64,000 bases of DNA. Source: Klebsiella indica. Its GTDB lineage: Bacteria; Pseudomonadota; Gammaproteobacteria; Enterobacterales; Enterobacteriaceae. The notes below the pieces were generated by a model. The model was given only the letters and a program-made list of their open reading frames with translations. It was not told the origin of the DNA and did not search any database. The DNA is taken from positions 62,001-126,000 of the forward strand of contig NZ_VCHQ01000017.1 in NCBI RefSeq assembly GCF_005860775.1, given 5' to 3'. How positions within the stretch are numbered: position 1 is the stretch's first letter; the number at the start of each line of letters is the position of its first letter. A program made the position numbers and the translations under genes. This document shows, piece after piece, positions 30,600 through 40,541 of the stretch.

Positions 30600-31619
30600 A
30601 TGTCTCTAACCCGAAAACGGCGTAGCACCGGTAAGGTGACGATCGCCGATGTTGCTCAACTGGCTGGTGTAGGTACGATGACCGTCTCTCGCGCTCTTCG
30701 TACGCCCGAACAGGTTTCCGATAAGCTACGAGAAAAAATCGAAGCGGCGGTGCAGGAGCTCGGGTACATGCCTAATCTTGCCGCCAGCGCGCTGGCATCG
30801 GCCTCCTCAAGAACCATTGCCATGGTAGTACCCAATCTTGCAGAGGCGGGCTGCTCAGCAATGTTCGCCGGGCTGCAACAGGTATTACAACCCGCAGGTT
30901 ATCAAATTATGCTGGCGGAATCGCAGCACCGTCTTGAGCAGGAAGAAAAATTGCTCGAAACGCTACTGGCCTCTAACATCGCCGCCGCCATTCTGCTTAG
31001 CGTTGAACACAGCGATACGGTGCGCCACTGGCTGAAAAACGCCTCAATTCCGGTGATGGAAATAGGCGCGATGCGCGCCGATCCTATCGACATGAATATC
31101 GGCATTGATTACGTGGCGGCGATGTTCGAGCTTACGGAAATGCTCATCCACCGCGGTTATCAGAATATCGCCCTGCTGTGCGCCAATCAGGAACAGTGGA
31201 TTTTTCAGCAGCATTTACATGGGTGGTATAAAGCCATGCTGCGCCACCATATGTCCCCCAACCGGGTAATTAACGCCGCGCTGCCCGCCAATTTTTCCAC
31301 TGGCGCATCACAGCTCGCGGAATTTGTGCTGGCCTGGCCGGAGCTCGACGCGCTGGTTTGTGTTTCCGATGAGCTGGCATGCGGGGCGCTGTATGAGTGC
31401 CAGCGTCGACACATCAAAGTGCCTGATGATTTAGCCATCGTCGGCTTTGGGGATAGCGATGTCAGCCGGGTCTGTCAGCCGCCATTGACCACTATGGCGG
31501 TACCGCATCAAAAAATTGGCATCGAAGCCGGGAAAACGCTTCTGGAACGCCTTAATGAGGGAAACTGGCGCGACAGAAAACCTATCGCCTCCAGATTATG
31601 CATGCGGGACAGCTGTTAA
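30600..31619 (+). CDS. LacI/GalR-family regulator of the PTS/transketolase locus
   Basis: This is a 339 aa LacI-family repressor. The N-terminal helix-turn-helix (about residues 13-35, VTIADVAQLAGVGTMTVSRA) and hinge helix (NLAASALAS) are followed by a periplasmic-binding-protein-like sensor domain (SRTIAMVVPNLAEAG to the end), most like the GntR subgroup. The start at 30600 has AGGA 7 bp upstream; the frame extends 16 codons higher without support. It is divergent from the EIIA gene with palindromic operators between. It is probably a local repressor released by the transported sugar or its phosphate. Confidence 0.88.
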   Translation: MSLTRKRRSTGKVTIADVAQLAGVGTMTVSRALRTPEQVSDKLREKIEAAVQELGYMPNLAASALASASSRTIAMVVPNLAEAGCSAMFAGLQQVLQPAGYQIMLAESQHRLEQEEKLLETLLASNIAAAILLSVEHSDTVRHWLKNASIPVMEIGAMRADPIDMNIGIDYVAAMFELTEMLIHRGYQNIALLCANQEQWIFQQHLHGWYKAMLRHHMSPNRVINAALPANFSTGASQLAEFVLAWPELDALVCVSDELACGALYECQRRHIKVPDDLAIVGFGDSDVSRVCQPPLTTMAVPHQKIGIEAGKTLLERLNEGNWRDRKPIASRLCMRDSC

Positions 31620-31638
31620 CGGCTACTCCGCCTGCGGC

Positions 31639-31772
31639 CGATGACAAAGCGGTATCGGATAATGTGCTCGCATTTCCGCCTGATGCGGCCTGCACGACCT
31701 TCAGCATTCGCGATGCAGGCTCGCGCAGGCGCCGCCGGGCGATTCGAAAAGCGCACACGTTGTCAGTAATGC
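31639..31772. repeat. BIME-like intergenic repeat, copy C
   Basis: This non-coding DNA between the regulator gene and yfcD shares blocks with two other gaps (36070-36256 and 56541-56725). The blocks are GATGACAAA..GGTATC..AT..TGTG at one end and GCCGGGC.ATTC.AAAAG ... TTGTCAG.AAT at the other, with REP-like GC hairpins between. The whole is flanked by a 14 bp direct repeat (CGGCTACTCCGCCT at 31620-31633 and 31780-31793). Confidence 0.6.
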
Positions 31773-31782
31773 GTAGCGGCGG

Positions 31783-32337
31783 CTACTCCGCCTCTTCCTG
31801 TTTTTCGGCTTTCGCTGACTCATTATTGGCATTACGGGTCATCCACAGCGCCAGCGCCTTTAATGAATCGGGGGTGAACTCATCGCAGCGGGCGGTGATC
31901 TCTTCCGGAGTCAGCCAGCACACTTCACTCACTTCCTCTTCCTGCAGCGCGAAAGGCCCATGTGATACACAGCTAAACAGCGCGCCCCAGACGCGGCAGT
32001 GTTTATCTTCGTAGTAGAACTGACCGTGGTCGGCAAACGGTACGCCAGCAATACCCAGTTCCTCTTCCGCTTCACGGCGCGCGGACTCCAGCATTTGCTC
32101 ATCAGCCTGCACCACGCCGCCGGCGGTCGCGTCCAGCATCCCCGGATGGAAATCCTTCGTTTCGGTACGACGCTGCACAAGTATTTTGCCCATCCCATCA
32201 TGAACAACAATATAAGTCGCCCGGTGACGCAGGCACTCCGCACGCATTTGTTCACGGCTGGATTGCGCTATCACTTCATTGTTTTCATTAACAATATCGA
32301 CCCACTCTGTGCTTGCCAAATGATTCTGTTCCGCCAT
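31783..32337 (-). CDS. yfcD: Nudix hydrolase YfcD
   Basis: YfcD (184 aa) is a Nudix hydrolase of the isopentenyl-diphosphate-isomerase-like group. Its physiological substrate is not established to my knowledge. The Nudix box is complete: [20 protein letters not shown] then ELGIAG (about residues 73-98), with the catalytic Glu residues in REAEEELG. The C-terminal tail ([14 protein letters not shown]) is more acidic than in E. coli. It is convergent with the LacI-type regulator and followed by yfcE. Confidence 0.92.
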   Translation of the reverse strand: MAEQNHLASTEWVDIVNENNEVIAQSSREQMRAECLRHRATYIVVHDGMGKILVQRRTETKDFHPGMLDATAGGVVQADEQMLESARREAEEELGIAGVPFADHGQFYYEDKHCRVWGALFSCVSHGPFALQEEEVSEVCWLTPEEITARCDEFTPDSLKALALWMTRNANNESAKAEKQEEAE

Positions 32338-32395
32338 CAGAAAACCTTACTTTTTAAAGCGCTCTCGCGGCGCGTCTATATGGTTGAGGGGTAAA

Positions 32396-32947
32396 TTACG
32401 GGTAAATCGCGACCTCTGCAATAACCTGATTATCATCGAGTGCTAAAACCTGCAATTGCCCCCCATTCAGGAAGCCGTAGCTGGGGGCAAATCCCCCTTT
32501 AGGGATGCTGACCGAGCCGGGATTGAAGAGAAAAATGTCGTCGCGCTTCTCGGCAACCGGAATATGAGTATGACCATAAGCCAGCACATCGCCAGCGGCA
32601 AGCGGTGGCAAATTATCCGGGCTATACAGATGGCCGTGCGTCAAAAACAGGCGCGTTCGCGCGCTCAATACCTGCTGCCAGGGGGCGGTAATGGGGAAAT
32701 GCAACAGCATCTGATCAACTTCGCTATCGCAGTTGCCGCGCACGGCAATCACCCGTTCCGCTACGCCATTTAGCTTCTCCGCAACCCGGGCAGGGGCATA
32801 CCCTTCAGGCAGAGCGTTACGCGGCCCGTGATTCAGCACGTCGCCAAGGATCACCAGCCACTGCGCACCGCGTTGTGCGAACAGTTCAAGAACGCGCTCA
32901 GTTGCGGGCAGAGAGCCGTGGATATCCGATGCAAACATCAGCTTCAT
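32396..32947 (-). CDS. yfcE: phosphodiesterase YfcE
   Basis: YfcE (183 aa) is a manganese-dependent phosphodiesterase of the calcineurin-like/MPP family. The metal-binding motifs appear in order: DIHG (Asp8, His10), GDVLNHGPRN, GNCD, THGH and GHTH. The start at 32947 (MKLMFASD) follows the family; upstream in-frame ATGs add five residues. It lies downstream of yfcF and upstream of yfcD on the same strand. Confidence 0.94.
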   Translation of the reverse strand: MKLMFASDIHGSLPATERVLELFAQRGAQWLVILGDVLNHGPRNALPEGYAPARVAEKLNGVAERVIAVRGNCDSEVDQMLLHFPITAPWQQVLSARTRLFLTHGHLYSPDNLPPLAAGDVLAYGHTHIPVAEKRDDIFLFNPGSVSIPKGGFAPSYGFLNGGQLQVLALDDNQVIAEVAIYP

Positions 32948-33003
32948 ACATTCCATCTCCACGCATTACGATGCGCCTATAATAACGGAACTGCCAGGGC
33001 TTA

Positions 33004-33739
<736 letters not shown>

Positions 33740-33847
33740 TGAACCACTTGAGCGAGGTGAAATCGATAACAGACCCGGCACGTCAGCCAAATCGGGCGCC
33801 TTCGCCTATACTCGAAAAGTTTGCGCGCAATAACGGCGGGAGATGCC

Positions 33848-34477
33848 ATGATCGATCTTTACTATGCCCCCACCCCCAATGGCAATAAAATCACGCTTTT
33901 CCTCGAAGAAGCGCAGTTAGCCTATCGCCTGATTCGGGTAGATATCAGCAAGGGAGAACAGTTTCGTCCGCAATTTCTCGCTATCTCACCGAATAACAAG
34001 ATCCCGGCGATCGTTGATCACGCCCCCGCCGACGGCGGTATGCCGTTAAACCTGTTTGAATCCGGAGAGATCCTACTGTATCTGGCAGAAAAAACAGGCA
34101 AGCTACTGAGCGGTGAACTTCGCGAGCGTCACGTTACGCTGCAATGGCTATTCTGGCAGGTTGGCGGTTTGGGGCCGATGCTCGGGCAGAATCACCACTT
34201 TAATCATTTTGCCCCGCAGGCGGTTCCCTACGCCATTGAGCGCTATCAGGTGGAAACGCAACGTCTGTATGGCGTCCTCAACCGACGTCTTGGAGAGAGT
34301 CCCTGGCTTGGCGGAAACCACTACAGCATCGCCGATATTGCCTGCTGGCCGTGGATTAATGCCCATCAGCGTCAACGCATCGATCTGGCAAATTTCCCGG
34401 CAGTACACAACTGGTTCGAGCGTATTCGCCAGCGCCCTGCCACCGTTGAAGCGCTCATGAAAATACAAGCCAATTAA
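33848..34477 (+). CDS. yfcG: GSH-dependent disulfide-bond oxidoreductase YfcG
   Basis: YfcG (209 aa) is a Nu-class glutathione transferase homologue with disulfide-bond reductase activity in E. coli. It has the conserved N-terminus MIDLYYAPTPNGNKITLFLEE, ISPNNKIPAIVDH, the ESG/EILLYLAEKTG stretch that binds glutathione, and GQNHHFNHF. GGGAG lies 5 bp before the ATG at 33848. The C-terminus ends slightly earlier than the E. coli protein (215 aa). Confidence 0.93.
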   Translation: MIDLYYAPTPNGNKITLFLEEAQLAYRLIRVDISKGEQFRPQFLAISPNNKIPAIVDHAPADGGMPLNLFESGEILLYLAEKTGKLLSGELRERHVTLQWLFWQVGGLGPMLGQNHHFNHFAPQAVPYAIERYQVETQRLYGVLNRRLGESPWLGGNHYSIADIACWPWINAHQRQRIDLANFPAVHNWFERIRQRPATVEALMKIQAN

Positions 34478-34542
34478 CCCTCTGCTCGCCAGCGCTGCTT
34501 TGATGTATGATTGCGGAAATTACTACACGGAGGAAGCCTGCA

Positions 34543-34905
34543 ATGTCTCAACCAGACGCCATTATTCGAATTAAGAACCTGCGCCTGCGTACTTTTATTG
34601 GAATTAAAGAAGAAGAGATCGCCAACCGCCAGGATGTGGTGGTCAACGTCGCTATCCACTACCCGGCGGATAAATCCCGCAACAGCGAAGATATTAACGA
34701 CGCGTTGAACTACCGCACGATCACCAAGCGCATCATTAGCCATATTGAGAATAACCGCTTCTCCCTGCTGGAAAAATTAACGCAGGATGTGCTCAATATC
34801 GCATGCGAACATCACTGGGTTACCTATGCTGAAGTAGAGATCGATAAACTGTACGCATTGCGCTATGCCGATTCAGTATCCATGACCATGAGCTGGCGAC
34901 GGTAG
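34543..34905 (+). CDS. folX: dihydroneopterin triphosphate 2'-epimerase FolX
   Basis: FolX (120 aa, the family length) epimerises 7,8-dihydroneopterin triphosphate to dihydromonapterin triphosphate, in the tetrahydromonapterin branch of pterin synthesis. The T-fold marks [20 protein letters not shown] and [14 protein letters not shown] are visible. GGAGG lies upstream of the ATG at 34543. It is followed after 19 bp by yfcH, probably as an operon. Confidence 0.96.
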   Translation: MSQPDAIIRIKNLRLRTFIGIKEEEIANRQDVVVNVAIHYPADKSRNSEDINDALNYRTITKRIISHIENNRFSLLEKLTQDVLNIACEHHWVTYAEVEIDKLYALRYADSVSMTMSWRR

Positions 34906-34924
34906 GCGCATCTTAGGAGGCAGT

Positions 34925-35818
34925 ATGAAAATTCTGCTTACTGGTGGCACCGGCCTGATTGGCCGACATCTTATCCCCCGGTTATTAGCGCTGGGGCATG
35001 ACGTAACGGTTTCAACGCGCAGCCCTGAAAAGGCGAAAACCCGGCTCGATTCGCGCGTCACTCTGTGGCGCGATTTCGAAGGGCAGACAAATCTCAACGG
35101 CGTTGATGCCGTCATTAACCTGGCTGGCGAACCTATCGCCAATAAACGCTGGACGGCAGAGCAAAAGCAGCGACTGTGCCACAGCCGCTGGGATATCACG
35201 CAAAGACTGGTCGCGCTGATTCATGCCAGCGACACGCCGCCAGCGGTGCTGATTAGCGGTTCCGCTGCCGGATATTACGGCGACCTCGGCGAAGTGGTGG
35301 TGACCGAAGAAGAGCCGCCGCATAACGAATTTACGCATAAACTGTGCGCCCGCTGGGAGCAGATCGCCTGTGAAGCGCAAAACGAGCAGACCCGGGTCTG
35401 CCTGCTGCGCACCGGCATCGTGCTGGCGCCGCGAGGCGGTATTCTGGCCAAACTGACGCCAGCGTTTAAGCTCGGCCTCGGCGGCCCGATTGGCAGCGGC
35501 AGACAATACATGGCGTGGATCCACATTGACGATATGGTCAACGGCATTTTGTGGCTACTGGATAATGACCTGCGCGGCCCGTTTAATATGGTCGCTCCCT
35601 ACCCGGTGCGCAACGAACAGTTTGCCCACGCGCTGGGTCATGCGTTGAACCGCCCGGCGATCTTCCGCGTCCCGGCTGCGGCTATCCGGCTGCTGATGGG
35701 AGAATCTTCCGTGCTGGTGCTCACCGGTCAGCGCATGCTGCCAAAACGGCTTGAAGCCTCAGGATTTGGCTTTCGTTGGTATGAGCTGGATGAAGCCCTG
35801 GCCGATGTGCTGAGCTAG
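34925..35818 (+). CDS. yfcH: SDR-family epimerase-like protein YfcH
   Basis: YfcH (297 aa) is a short-chain dehydrogenase/reductase of the SDR39U1-type (DUF1731) group. The NAD(P)-binding motif [10 protein letters not shown] is at residues 7-16, and the [10 protein letters not shown] stretch holds the Ser/Tyr region. The C-terminal DUF1731 segment ([20 protein letters not shown]) is conserved. The substrate is unknown. AGGAGG lies just before the ATG. Confidence 0.93.
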   Translation: MKILLTGGTGLIGRHLIPRLLALGHDVTVSTRSPEKAKTRLDSRVTLWRDFEGQTNLNGVDAVINLAGEPIANKRWTAEQKQRLCHSRWDITQRLVALIHASDTPPAVLISGSAAGYYGDLGEVVVTEEEPPHNEFTHKLCARWEQIACEAQNEQTRVCLLRTGIVLAPRGGILAKLTPAFKLGLGGPIGSGRQYMAWIHIDDMVNGILWLLDNDLRGPFNMVAPYPVRNEQFAHALGHALNRPAIFRVPAAAIRLLMGESSVLVLTGQRMLPKRLEASGFGFRWYELDEALADVLS

Positions 35819-35878
35819 TTCAACGCCCCTCATTTGGCCGGAACGTTATCCAGCGGCAATCGCTTTTGCAGTGGGTTA

Positions 35879-35915
35879 GGCGAAAATGGCATATGTTTAG
35901 TTTTCGCCCATTTTT
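35879..35915 (+). terminator. yfcH terminator
   Basis: GGCGAAAA (35879-35886) and TTTTCGCC (35901-35908) form an 8 bp stem with a 14 nt loop, followed by CATTTTT. It lies 60 bp after the folX-yfcH unit. Confidence 0.6.
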
Positions 35916-36069
35916 AGCTTAGTGGCCTGTTCCGTTCACTAGAAATACGAGGGTCTTCGTTATATCCACCGCCTGTGACCGGCTTCACCTGGCGGCCAGT
36001 TATGGGTGAGGGCCTGCGTTCTCGCCAGGTTTTAGATGCACGGCCCCTTGCGGTGAGCCTGGGCTAACG

Positions 36070-36256
36070 CTGATGACAAACCGGCATCACATATTGTGCC
36101 GTTTTCGTGTCGGGTGGCGGATCACGCCTTACCCGACCTACAAAACCAGCAATATCATAAAGTTATGTATTCCACGCAGGCCTGCGCAAGCGAAGCGCCG
36201 CCGGGCAATGCGAAAAGAACGCGCGTTATCAGCAATCTGAGCTGAAGCTGTAACTC
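36070..36256. repeat. BIME-like intergenic repeat, copy A
   Basis: This composite repeat opens with TGATGACAAACCGGCATCAC and ATATTGTG. It continues with REP-like inverted repeats (GTCGGGTGGCGG ... CCGACC) and closes with GCCGGGCAATGCGAAAAG followed by TTATCAGCAATCTGAGCTGA and AGCTGTAACTC. The same opening and closing blocks recur at 56541-56725, and in part at 31639-31772. It is a REP-containing mosaic element (BIME) in type. Confidence 0.65.
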
Positions 36257-36303
36257 TCCCGCCGCTGTAGCGCATAAAAAACCGACGCTATTGTCAGCCT
36301 CAA

Positions 36304-36326
36304 AATCGCCTCAGGCGTTCGCCTGA
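36304..36326 (-). terminator. possible hisP operon terminator
   Basis: TCAGGCG TT CGCCTGA (36311-36326) is a perfect inverted repeat. On the minus strand it is followed shortly by GATTTTG. It lies 58 bp after the hisP stop. Confidence 0.45.
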
Positions 36327-36383
36327 CCGCCACTTAACCGAACCGCGCACTCCGGCTGACGGCCCCTTAACTGACCCGCATGA

Positions 36384-37157
36384 CTACTTCAACGAACCTT
36401 TCAGGAACTGCTGCAGGCGCTGACTTTTTGGGTTACCGAAGACCTCGTCGGGATGCCCTTCTTCTTCAATCTTCCCCTGATGAAGGAAAATCACGTGTGA
36501 AGAGACATGTCGGGCAAACCCCATTTCATGAGTCACCACGACCATGGTTTTCCCCTCTTCCGCTAACTGTTGCATAATACGCAATACCTCGCCCACCAGT
36601 TCCGGGTCGAGGGCCGATGTCGGTTCATCAAACAGCAACACCTCCGGCTCCATCGCCAGCGCACGAGCAATGGAAACGCGCTGCTGCTGGCCACCTGAAA
36701 GGTGTACCGGGTATTTACTCTGCTGGCGCTCATCAATACCCACTTTTGCCAGATATTTCACCGCCCTGTCGCGCGCGTCCTGTTTGCTCAATCCCAGCAC
36801 CTGAATCGGAGCCTCCATGACGTTTTCCAGCACCGTCATGTGGCTCCAGAGATTGAAATGCTGAAACACCATTGTCAGTCGGGTACGCAGCAGACGCAGT
36901 TGGTTCTTGTCTGAAACCTTCAACTGGCCATCTTTATCACGAACCAGGCCAATATTTTGCCCGTTAACGACAATCGTGCCTTCACTGGGTTTTTCGAGAA
37001 AGTTAATACAGCGCAAAAAGGTGCTTTTACCGGAACCTGATGAACCAATAATACTGATTACGTCCCCGGCTTCCGCCCGCAGCGAGACGCCTTTCAGCAC
37101 CTCCTGTTCGCCGTAACGTTTATGCAGATCGATTACATTTAATTTATTGTCGGACAT
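36384..37157 (-). CDS. hisP: histidine/lysine/arginine/ornithine ABC transporter ATPase HisP
   Basis: HisP (257 aa) is the cytoplasmic ATPase of the HisQMP2 importer, used with HisJ or ArgT. Walker A is GSSGSGKST (about 38-46), the signature is LSGGQQQR, Walker B is [12 protein letters not shown], and the switch His is in VVTHEMG. It is the last gene of the operon, 7 bp after hisM. The protein is very close to E. coli/Salmonella HisP but differs in scattered positions (for example [17 protein letters not shown] near the end). Confidence 0.97.
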   Translation of the reverse strand: MSDNKLNVIDLHKRYGEQEVLKGVSLRAEAGDVISIIGSSGSGKSTFLRCINFLEKPSEGTIVVNGQNIGLVRDKDGQLKVSDKNQLRLLRTRLTMVFQHFNLWSHMTVLENVMEAPIQVLGLSKQDARDRAVKYLAKVGIDERQQSKYPVHLSGGQQQRVSIARALAMEPEVLLFDEPTSALDPELVGEVLRIMQQLAEEGKTMVVVTHEMGFARHVSSHVIFLHQGKIEEEGHPDEVFGNPKSQRLQQFLKGSLK

Positions 37158-37164
37158 GGCGTTC

Positions 37165-37881
37165 TCAGTGCGTCGAAGAGGGTTTGATATGCTGCAGCCA
37201 GCGCTTTTCCGCCTTGCGGAACAAGCTAATCAGCACATACGAGATAATTAAATACAGCACAGCGGCAATACCGAAGGCGGTAAACGGCTGGTAAGTTGCC
37301 GAGTTGATATCACGGGCGATTTTCAGCAGATCCGGCACCGTAGCGGTAAAAGCCAGCGCGGTGGAGTGCAGCATCAAAATCACTTCGTTGCTGTATGCAG
37401 GCAGAGCGATGCGTAGCGCGGAAGGCAAAATAATGCAGCGATACATTTTGACCGCTGAAAAACCATACGCCCGCGCCGCCTCAATCTCTCCGGCTGGCAC
37501 CGAGCGAATCGCTCCGGCGAAAATCTCCGTGGTATACGCGCAGGTATTTAGCGTCAGCGCCAGCACCGTACAGTTGAGGCCGCTGCGAAAGAACGCGTTC
37601 AGCAGTTCTGTTCCTTTGACGATTTCCAGCGTGTACATCCCTGAATAGAACACCAGCAACTGCACATACAGTGGCGTACCACGAAAAATGTAGGTAAACA
37701 GCCAGACAGGAAACTGAATGTATTTATTGCTTGAGACACGGCCAATAGCGAGAAAAACCGCCAGAATGCCTCCCATCACCACCGAAGAAATCAGCAACCA
37801 GAGCGTAATCGCCACGCCGGTAAACCGGTAGCCATCGGTCCACAACAGGGATTTCCAGTACTCCTGAATAATTTCAATCAC
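37165..37881 (-). CDS. hisM: histidine/basic amino acid ABC permease HisM
   Basis: HisM (238 aa) is one of the two membrane subunits of the basic amino acid importer. It has five predicted helices and the EAA loop ([20 protein letters not shown]) that contacts HisP. It overlaps hisQ by 4 bp, so the two permease subunits are coupled in translation. Confidence 0.97.
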   Translation of the reverse strand: MIEIIQEYWKSLLWTDGYRFTGVAITLWLLISSVVMGGILAVFLAIGRVSSNKYIQFPVWLFTYIFRGTPLYVQLLVFYSGMYTLEIVKGTELLNAFFRSGLNCTVLALTLNTCAYTTEIFAGAIRSVPAGEIEAARAYGFSAVKMYRCIILPSALRIALPAYSNEVILMLHSTALAFTATVPDLLKIARDINSATYQPFTAFGIAAVLYLIISYVLISLFRKAEKRWLQHIKPSSTH

Positions 37882-38564
37882 AGGTCAGCCCTCTTCACGC
37901 CTACAGAATAACGGCGTTCGAGCATCAGCAGCACACCATTGGAAACCGTGGTAAATACAAGATAAATCAGGCCGCAGACGATAGCGAAATAGAAAGGCTG
38001 CCAGGTACTTTTACCAGCCAACTGCGTCGCCTTCACCACATCTTCGAGTCCCAGCAATGAAACCAGCGCGGTGGCCTTGAGGATCACCTGCCAGTTGTTG
38101 CCTATTCCAGGCAGCGCAAAGCGCATCATCGCCGGGAATAAGATGCGACGAAAGGTTTGCCCGCCGCTGAAGCCAAAAGCTGTCGCTGCTTCGATATGGC
38201 CTTTCGGCACCGCCAGAAAGGCGCCACGAAAAGTTTCGGTGAAATAGGCGCCATAAATAAAGCCCAGTGTGATAATCCCCGCCACCATCGGGTCGATATC
38301 AAATTGCGCCAGGCCAAGTGCGTCTGTCACGCTATTAAGCGCAATCTGCAATCCGTAAAAAATCAGCAGCATCAGCACCAGATCGGGTACGCCGCGGATT
38401 AAGGTGGTGTAACCTTCAGAAATTAGCGCCAGCGCACGATTGTTGGAAAGTCTGGCCCCGGCGCCTGCCAGACCAATGAGCACCGCCAGAACAACCGAAC
38501 TTAACGCCAGCTCAAGGGTGACCAGCGCGCCCTGAAATATAACCTGAGAAAACCCGTACAGCAT
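37878..38564 (-). CDS. hisQ: histidine/basic amino acid ABC permease HisQ
   Basis: HisQ (228 aa) is the partner of HisM in the inner membrane. The EAA loop GHIEAATAFGFSGGQTFRRI and the five hydrophobic segments are typical. It begins 67 bp after the hisJ stop. That gap contains a hairpin instead of the REP sequence described in S. Typhimurium. Confidence 0.97.
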   Translation of the reverse strand: MLYGFSQVIFQGALVTLELALSSVVLAVLIGLAGAGARLSNNRALALISEGYTTLIRGVPDLVLMLLIFYGLQIALNSVTDALGLAQFDIDPMVAGIITLGFIYGAYFTETFRGAFLAVPKGHIEAATAFGFSGGQTFRRILFPAMMRFALPGIGNNWQVILKATALVSLLGLEDVVKATQLAGKSTWQPFYFAIVCGLIYLVFTTVSNGVLLMLERRYSVGVKRADL

Positions 38565-38588
38565 GCTGTCTTACCCTGTCTGTCATCG

Positions 38589-38618
38589 ACCATCGCGCGC
38601 CAAATGACGCACGATGGG
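38589..38618. other. hairpin in the hisJ-hisQ gap
   Basis: CCATCG (38590-38595) and CGATGG (38612-38617), with extra GCG/CGC pairs inside, form a stem-loop between hisJ and hisQ. Such a structure could protect the upstream hisJ mRNA and explain higher levels of the binding protein than of the permease. It does not match the REP consensus. Confidence 0.55.
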
Positions 38619-38631
38619 GTACGCAAGATGG

Positions 38632-39414
38632 TTAGTCTCCGTACACGTTAAAATCAAAATATTTCTTCGCCAGCTTGTCGTAGGTGCCGTCTTTACGCAT
38701 CTCGGCAAAGGCTTTATTCAGTGCTTCTCGCAGTTCGTTGTCCTCTTTGCGCAGTCCCATACCGGTACCGACGCCAAACAGCTTCTCATCTTTAATCGAC
38801 GGACCGCCAAACTGATAATCTTTGCCGATGGGTTGTTTGAGAAACCCTTCGCTGGCGGCCACTTCATCCTGGAACGCGGCATCAATGCGTCCGGCTGTCA
38901 GGTCTGAATAAATATTGTCCTGCCCCTGATAAGAGACGATCTCAATGCCTTTCGGCGCCCAATATTCATTACCGTAGGTTTCCTGCGTTGTTCCTTGCAG
39001 CACGCCCACACGTTTACCTTTCAGCTTATCCAGATCGGGGGTGATATCACTCCCCTTTTTCACCACCAGACGAGAATCTGCCGCGTAAAGTTTATCGGTA
39101 AAGGCAATTTGCTTCTGACGTTTTTCCGTGATCGAAAGCGAGGACATGATGGCATCGATTTTCTTCGCTTTTAAGGACGGGATCAGCGCATCCAGCGGGT
39201 TTTCAATGAAGGTACATTTTGTATTAATGCGCTTACACAGCTCTTTTGCCAGATCAATGTCAAAACCCACTAATTCGCCCTGCGCATTTTTTGATTCAAA
39301 CGGGGCATAAGTCGGATCGGTACCGATGCGAATTTTTTGCGGAATTGCTGCATATACGGCGGAAACGCTGGAAAGCGCCAGCGCTAAAGAGAGAGACAAC
39401 GCCAGTTTTTTCAT
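38632..39414 (-). CDS. hisJ: histidine-binding periplasmic protein HisJ
   Basis: HisJ (260 aa) is the periplasmic binding protein for histidine. A 22-residue signal peptide ([20 protein letters not shown] then YA) precedes the mature [20 protein letters not shown]. The [11 protein letters not shown] segment distinguishes HisJ from ArgT. The start at 39414 has GAGG 6 bp upstream; four more codons are open above it. The C-terminal segment ([20 protein letters not shown]) is ArgT-like rather than the HisJ ending I remember from E. coli and Salmonella. Confidence 0.95.
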   Translation of the reverse strand: MKKLALSLSLALALSSVSAVYAAIPQKIRIGTDPTYAPFESKNAQGELVGFDIDLAKELCKRINTKCTFIENPLDALIPSLKAKKIDAIMSSLSITEKRQKQIAFTDKLYAADSRLVVKKGSDITPDLDKLKGKRVGVLQGTTQETYGNEYWAPKGIEIVSYQGQDNIYSDLTAGRIDAAFQDEVAASEGFLKQPIGKDYQFGGPSIKDEKLFGVGTGMGLRKEDNELREALNKAFAEMRKDGTYDKLAKKYFDFNVYGD

Positions 39415-39643
39415 AACTATCCTCAACAGACTGTCATTCTAACGGGTTTATTAGAAGCACTTACACCAGTTATCGTGCCATTATTCGCCCCGATAAGGCA
39501 AAACATTCTGCGCCAGAAAGGAAATCTTTTCGCACCAGAAACGCGTAACTATGCAATTTTATCGTGCAACGAGGCCATCTTGCGCACCATGATGGTTCAA
39601 AAAAATCACTCACGCACCAATAAAGAGCAAGACGGTTCCACAT

Positions 39644-39661
39644 GGCCCGGCATTCCGGGCC
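39644..39661 (-). terminator. hairpin after argT
   Basis: GGCCCGG CATT CCGGGCC forms a stable 7 bp stem 11 bp after the argT stop. It has no T-run after it on the minus strand, so it may attenuate or stabilise rather than fully stop transcription into hisJ. Confidence 0.5.
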
Positions 39662-39671
39662 TGCGGGCGTC

Positions 39672-40454
39672 TTAGTCACCATATACATTAAAATCGAAGT
39701 ATTTCTTCGCCATCTTGTCGTAGGTACCGTCTTTACGCATATCGGCCAGTGCTTTATCAAACGCCGTCTTCAGCTCGGTATCGTCTTTACGCAACCCGAT
39801 ACCGGTACCATCACCAAAATATTTTTTGTCTTTAACGGAGGGGCCGGCAAAAGCAAAATCTTTACCGGCGGGCTGCTTGAGGAAGCCTTCGCTGGCGGCG
39901 ACTTCATCCTGAAATGCGGCATCCAGACGGCCAGCGGCAAGGTCTGAATAAATTAAATCCTGATTCTGATAGGCGATCACATCGACACCATGATTGCGCC
40001 AGTATGCATTTCCATAAGCTTCCTGCGTGGAGCCCTGGAGTACGCCGACATGTTTACCTTTCAGGGATGCCAGCGTCGGTCGAATCGGCGAACCTTTGGC
40101 GGCAATCAGTCGGGAATCCGCCGCGTAAAGCTTGTCAGAAAACGCGATCTCCTGCTGACGCTTTTCAGTAATCGACAGCGAAGAGATGATAGCATCGATT
40201 TTCTTGGCCTTCAGCGACGGGATCAGCGCGTCAAAGTCGCTGCCCACCCAGGTACATTTAACTTTGATACGCGAACAGAGTTCATTGCCCAAATCGATAT
40301 CAAAACCCACGAAATCCCCTTTCGCATCCTTTGATGAAAAAGGCGCATAGGTGGGGTCTGTGCCAATGCGAATACTCTTCGGCAGCGCAGCGAATGCGCT
40401 GGAAACGCTGCAAATTCCCATCATTAAAGAGAGAGCCAGGACCGTCTTCTTCAT
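39672..40454 (-). CDS. argT: lysine/arginine/ornithine-binding periplasmic protein ArgT
   Basis: ArgT (LAO protein, 260 aa) delivers lysine, arginine and ornithine to HisQMP. It has a 22-residue signal peptide ([20 protein letters not shown] then FA), then [11 protein letters not shown] and the ArgT-type [14 protein letters not shown]. It is a tandem paralogue of hisJ, 257 bp upstream of it. It diverges from the E. coli and S. Typhimurium ArgT I remember at many N-terminal positions. A sigma-54 promoter and an NtrC-type site lie upstream. Confidence 0.95.
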   Translation of the reverse strand: MKKTVLALSLMMGICSVSSAFAALPKSIRIGTDPTYAPFSSKDAKGDFVGFDIDLGNELCSRIKVKCTWVGSDFDALIPSLKAKKIDAIISSLSITEKRQQEIAFSDKLYAADSRLIAAKGSPIRPTLASLKGKHVGVLQGSTQEAYGNAYWRNHGVDVIAYQNQDLIYSDLAAGRLDAAFQDEVAASEGFLKQPAGKDFAFAGPSVKDKKYFGDGTGIGLRKDDTELKTAFDKALADMRKDGTYDKMAKKYFDFNVYGD

Positions 40455-40525
40455 AGGTTACCCTTAAGTGTCGTGATATTGTTATGCGATGCGTCGTCTT
40501 GTTATTTGTACTGCCGACAAATTCC

Positions 40526-40541
40526 TGCACATTTTATGCCA
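40526..40541 (-). promoter_or_regulatory. sigma-54 promoter of argT
   Basis: On the minus strand TGGCATAAAATGTGCA has the GG-N10-GC spacing of a -24/-12 sigma-54 promoter (consensus TGGCAC-N5-TTGCA). It lies about 70 bp before the argT ATG. The argT promoter of Salmonella is known to be nitrogen-regulated through sigma-54 and NtrC. Confidence 0.8.

Larger units (their letters stand above)
35819..36383. other. 565 bp intergenic region between yfcH and hisP
   Basis: No gene is seen in this gap between two convergent units. It holds a likely yfcH terminator (35879-35915), a BIME-like repeat (36070-36256) and a hairpin that may end the his permease operon (36304-36326). The part at 35940-36069 has no structure I could name. 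Confidence 0.7.

Noticed and set aside
39427-39640. A second sigma-54 promoter upstream of hisJ
   Set aside because: TGG and GC pairs occur on the minus strand, but none has the GG-N10-GC spacing with a good consensus.
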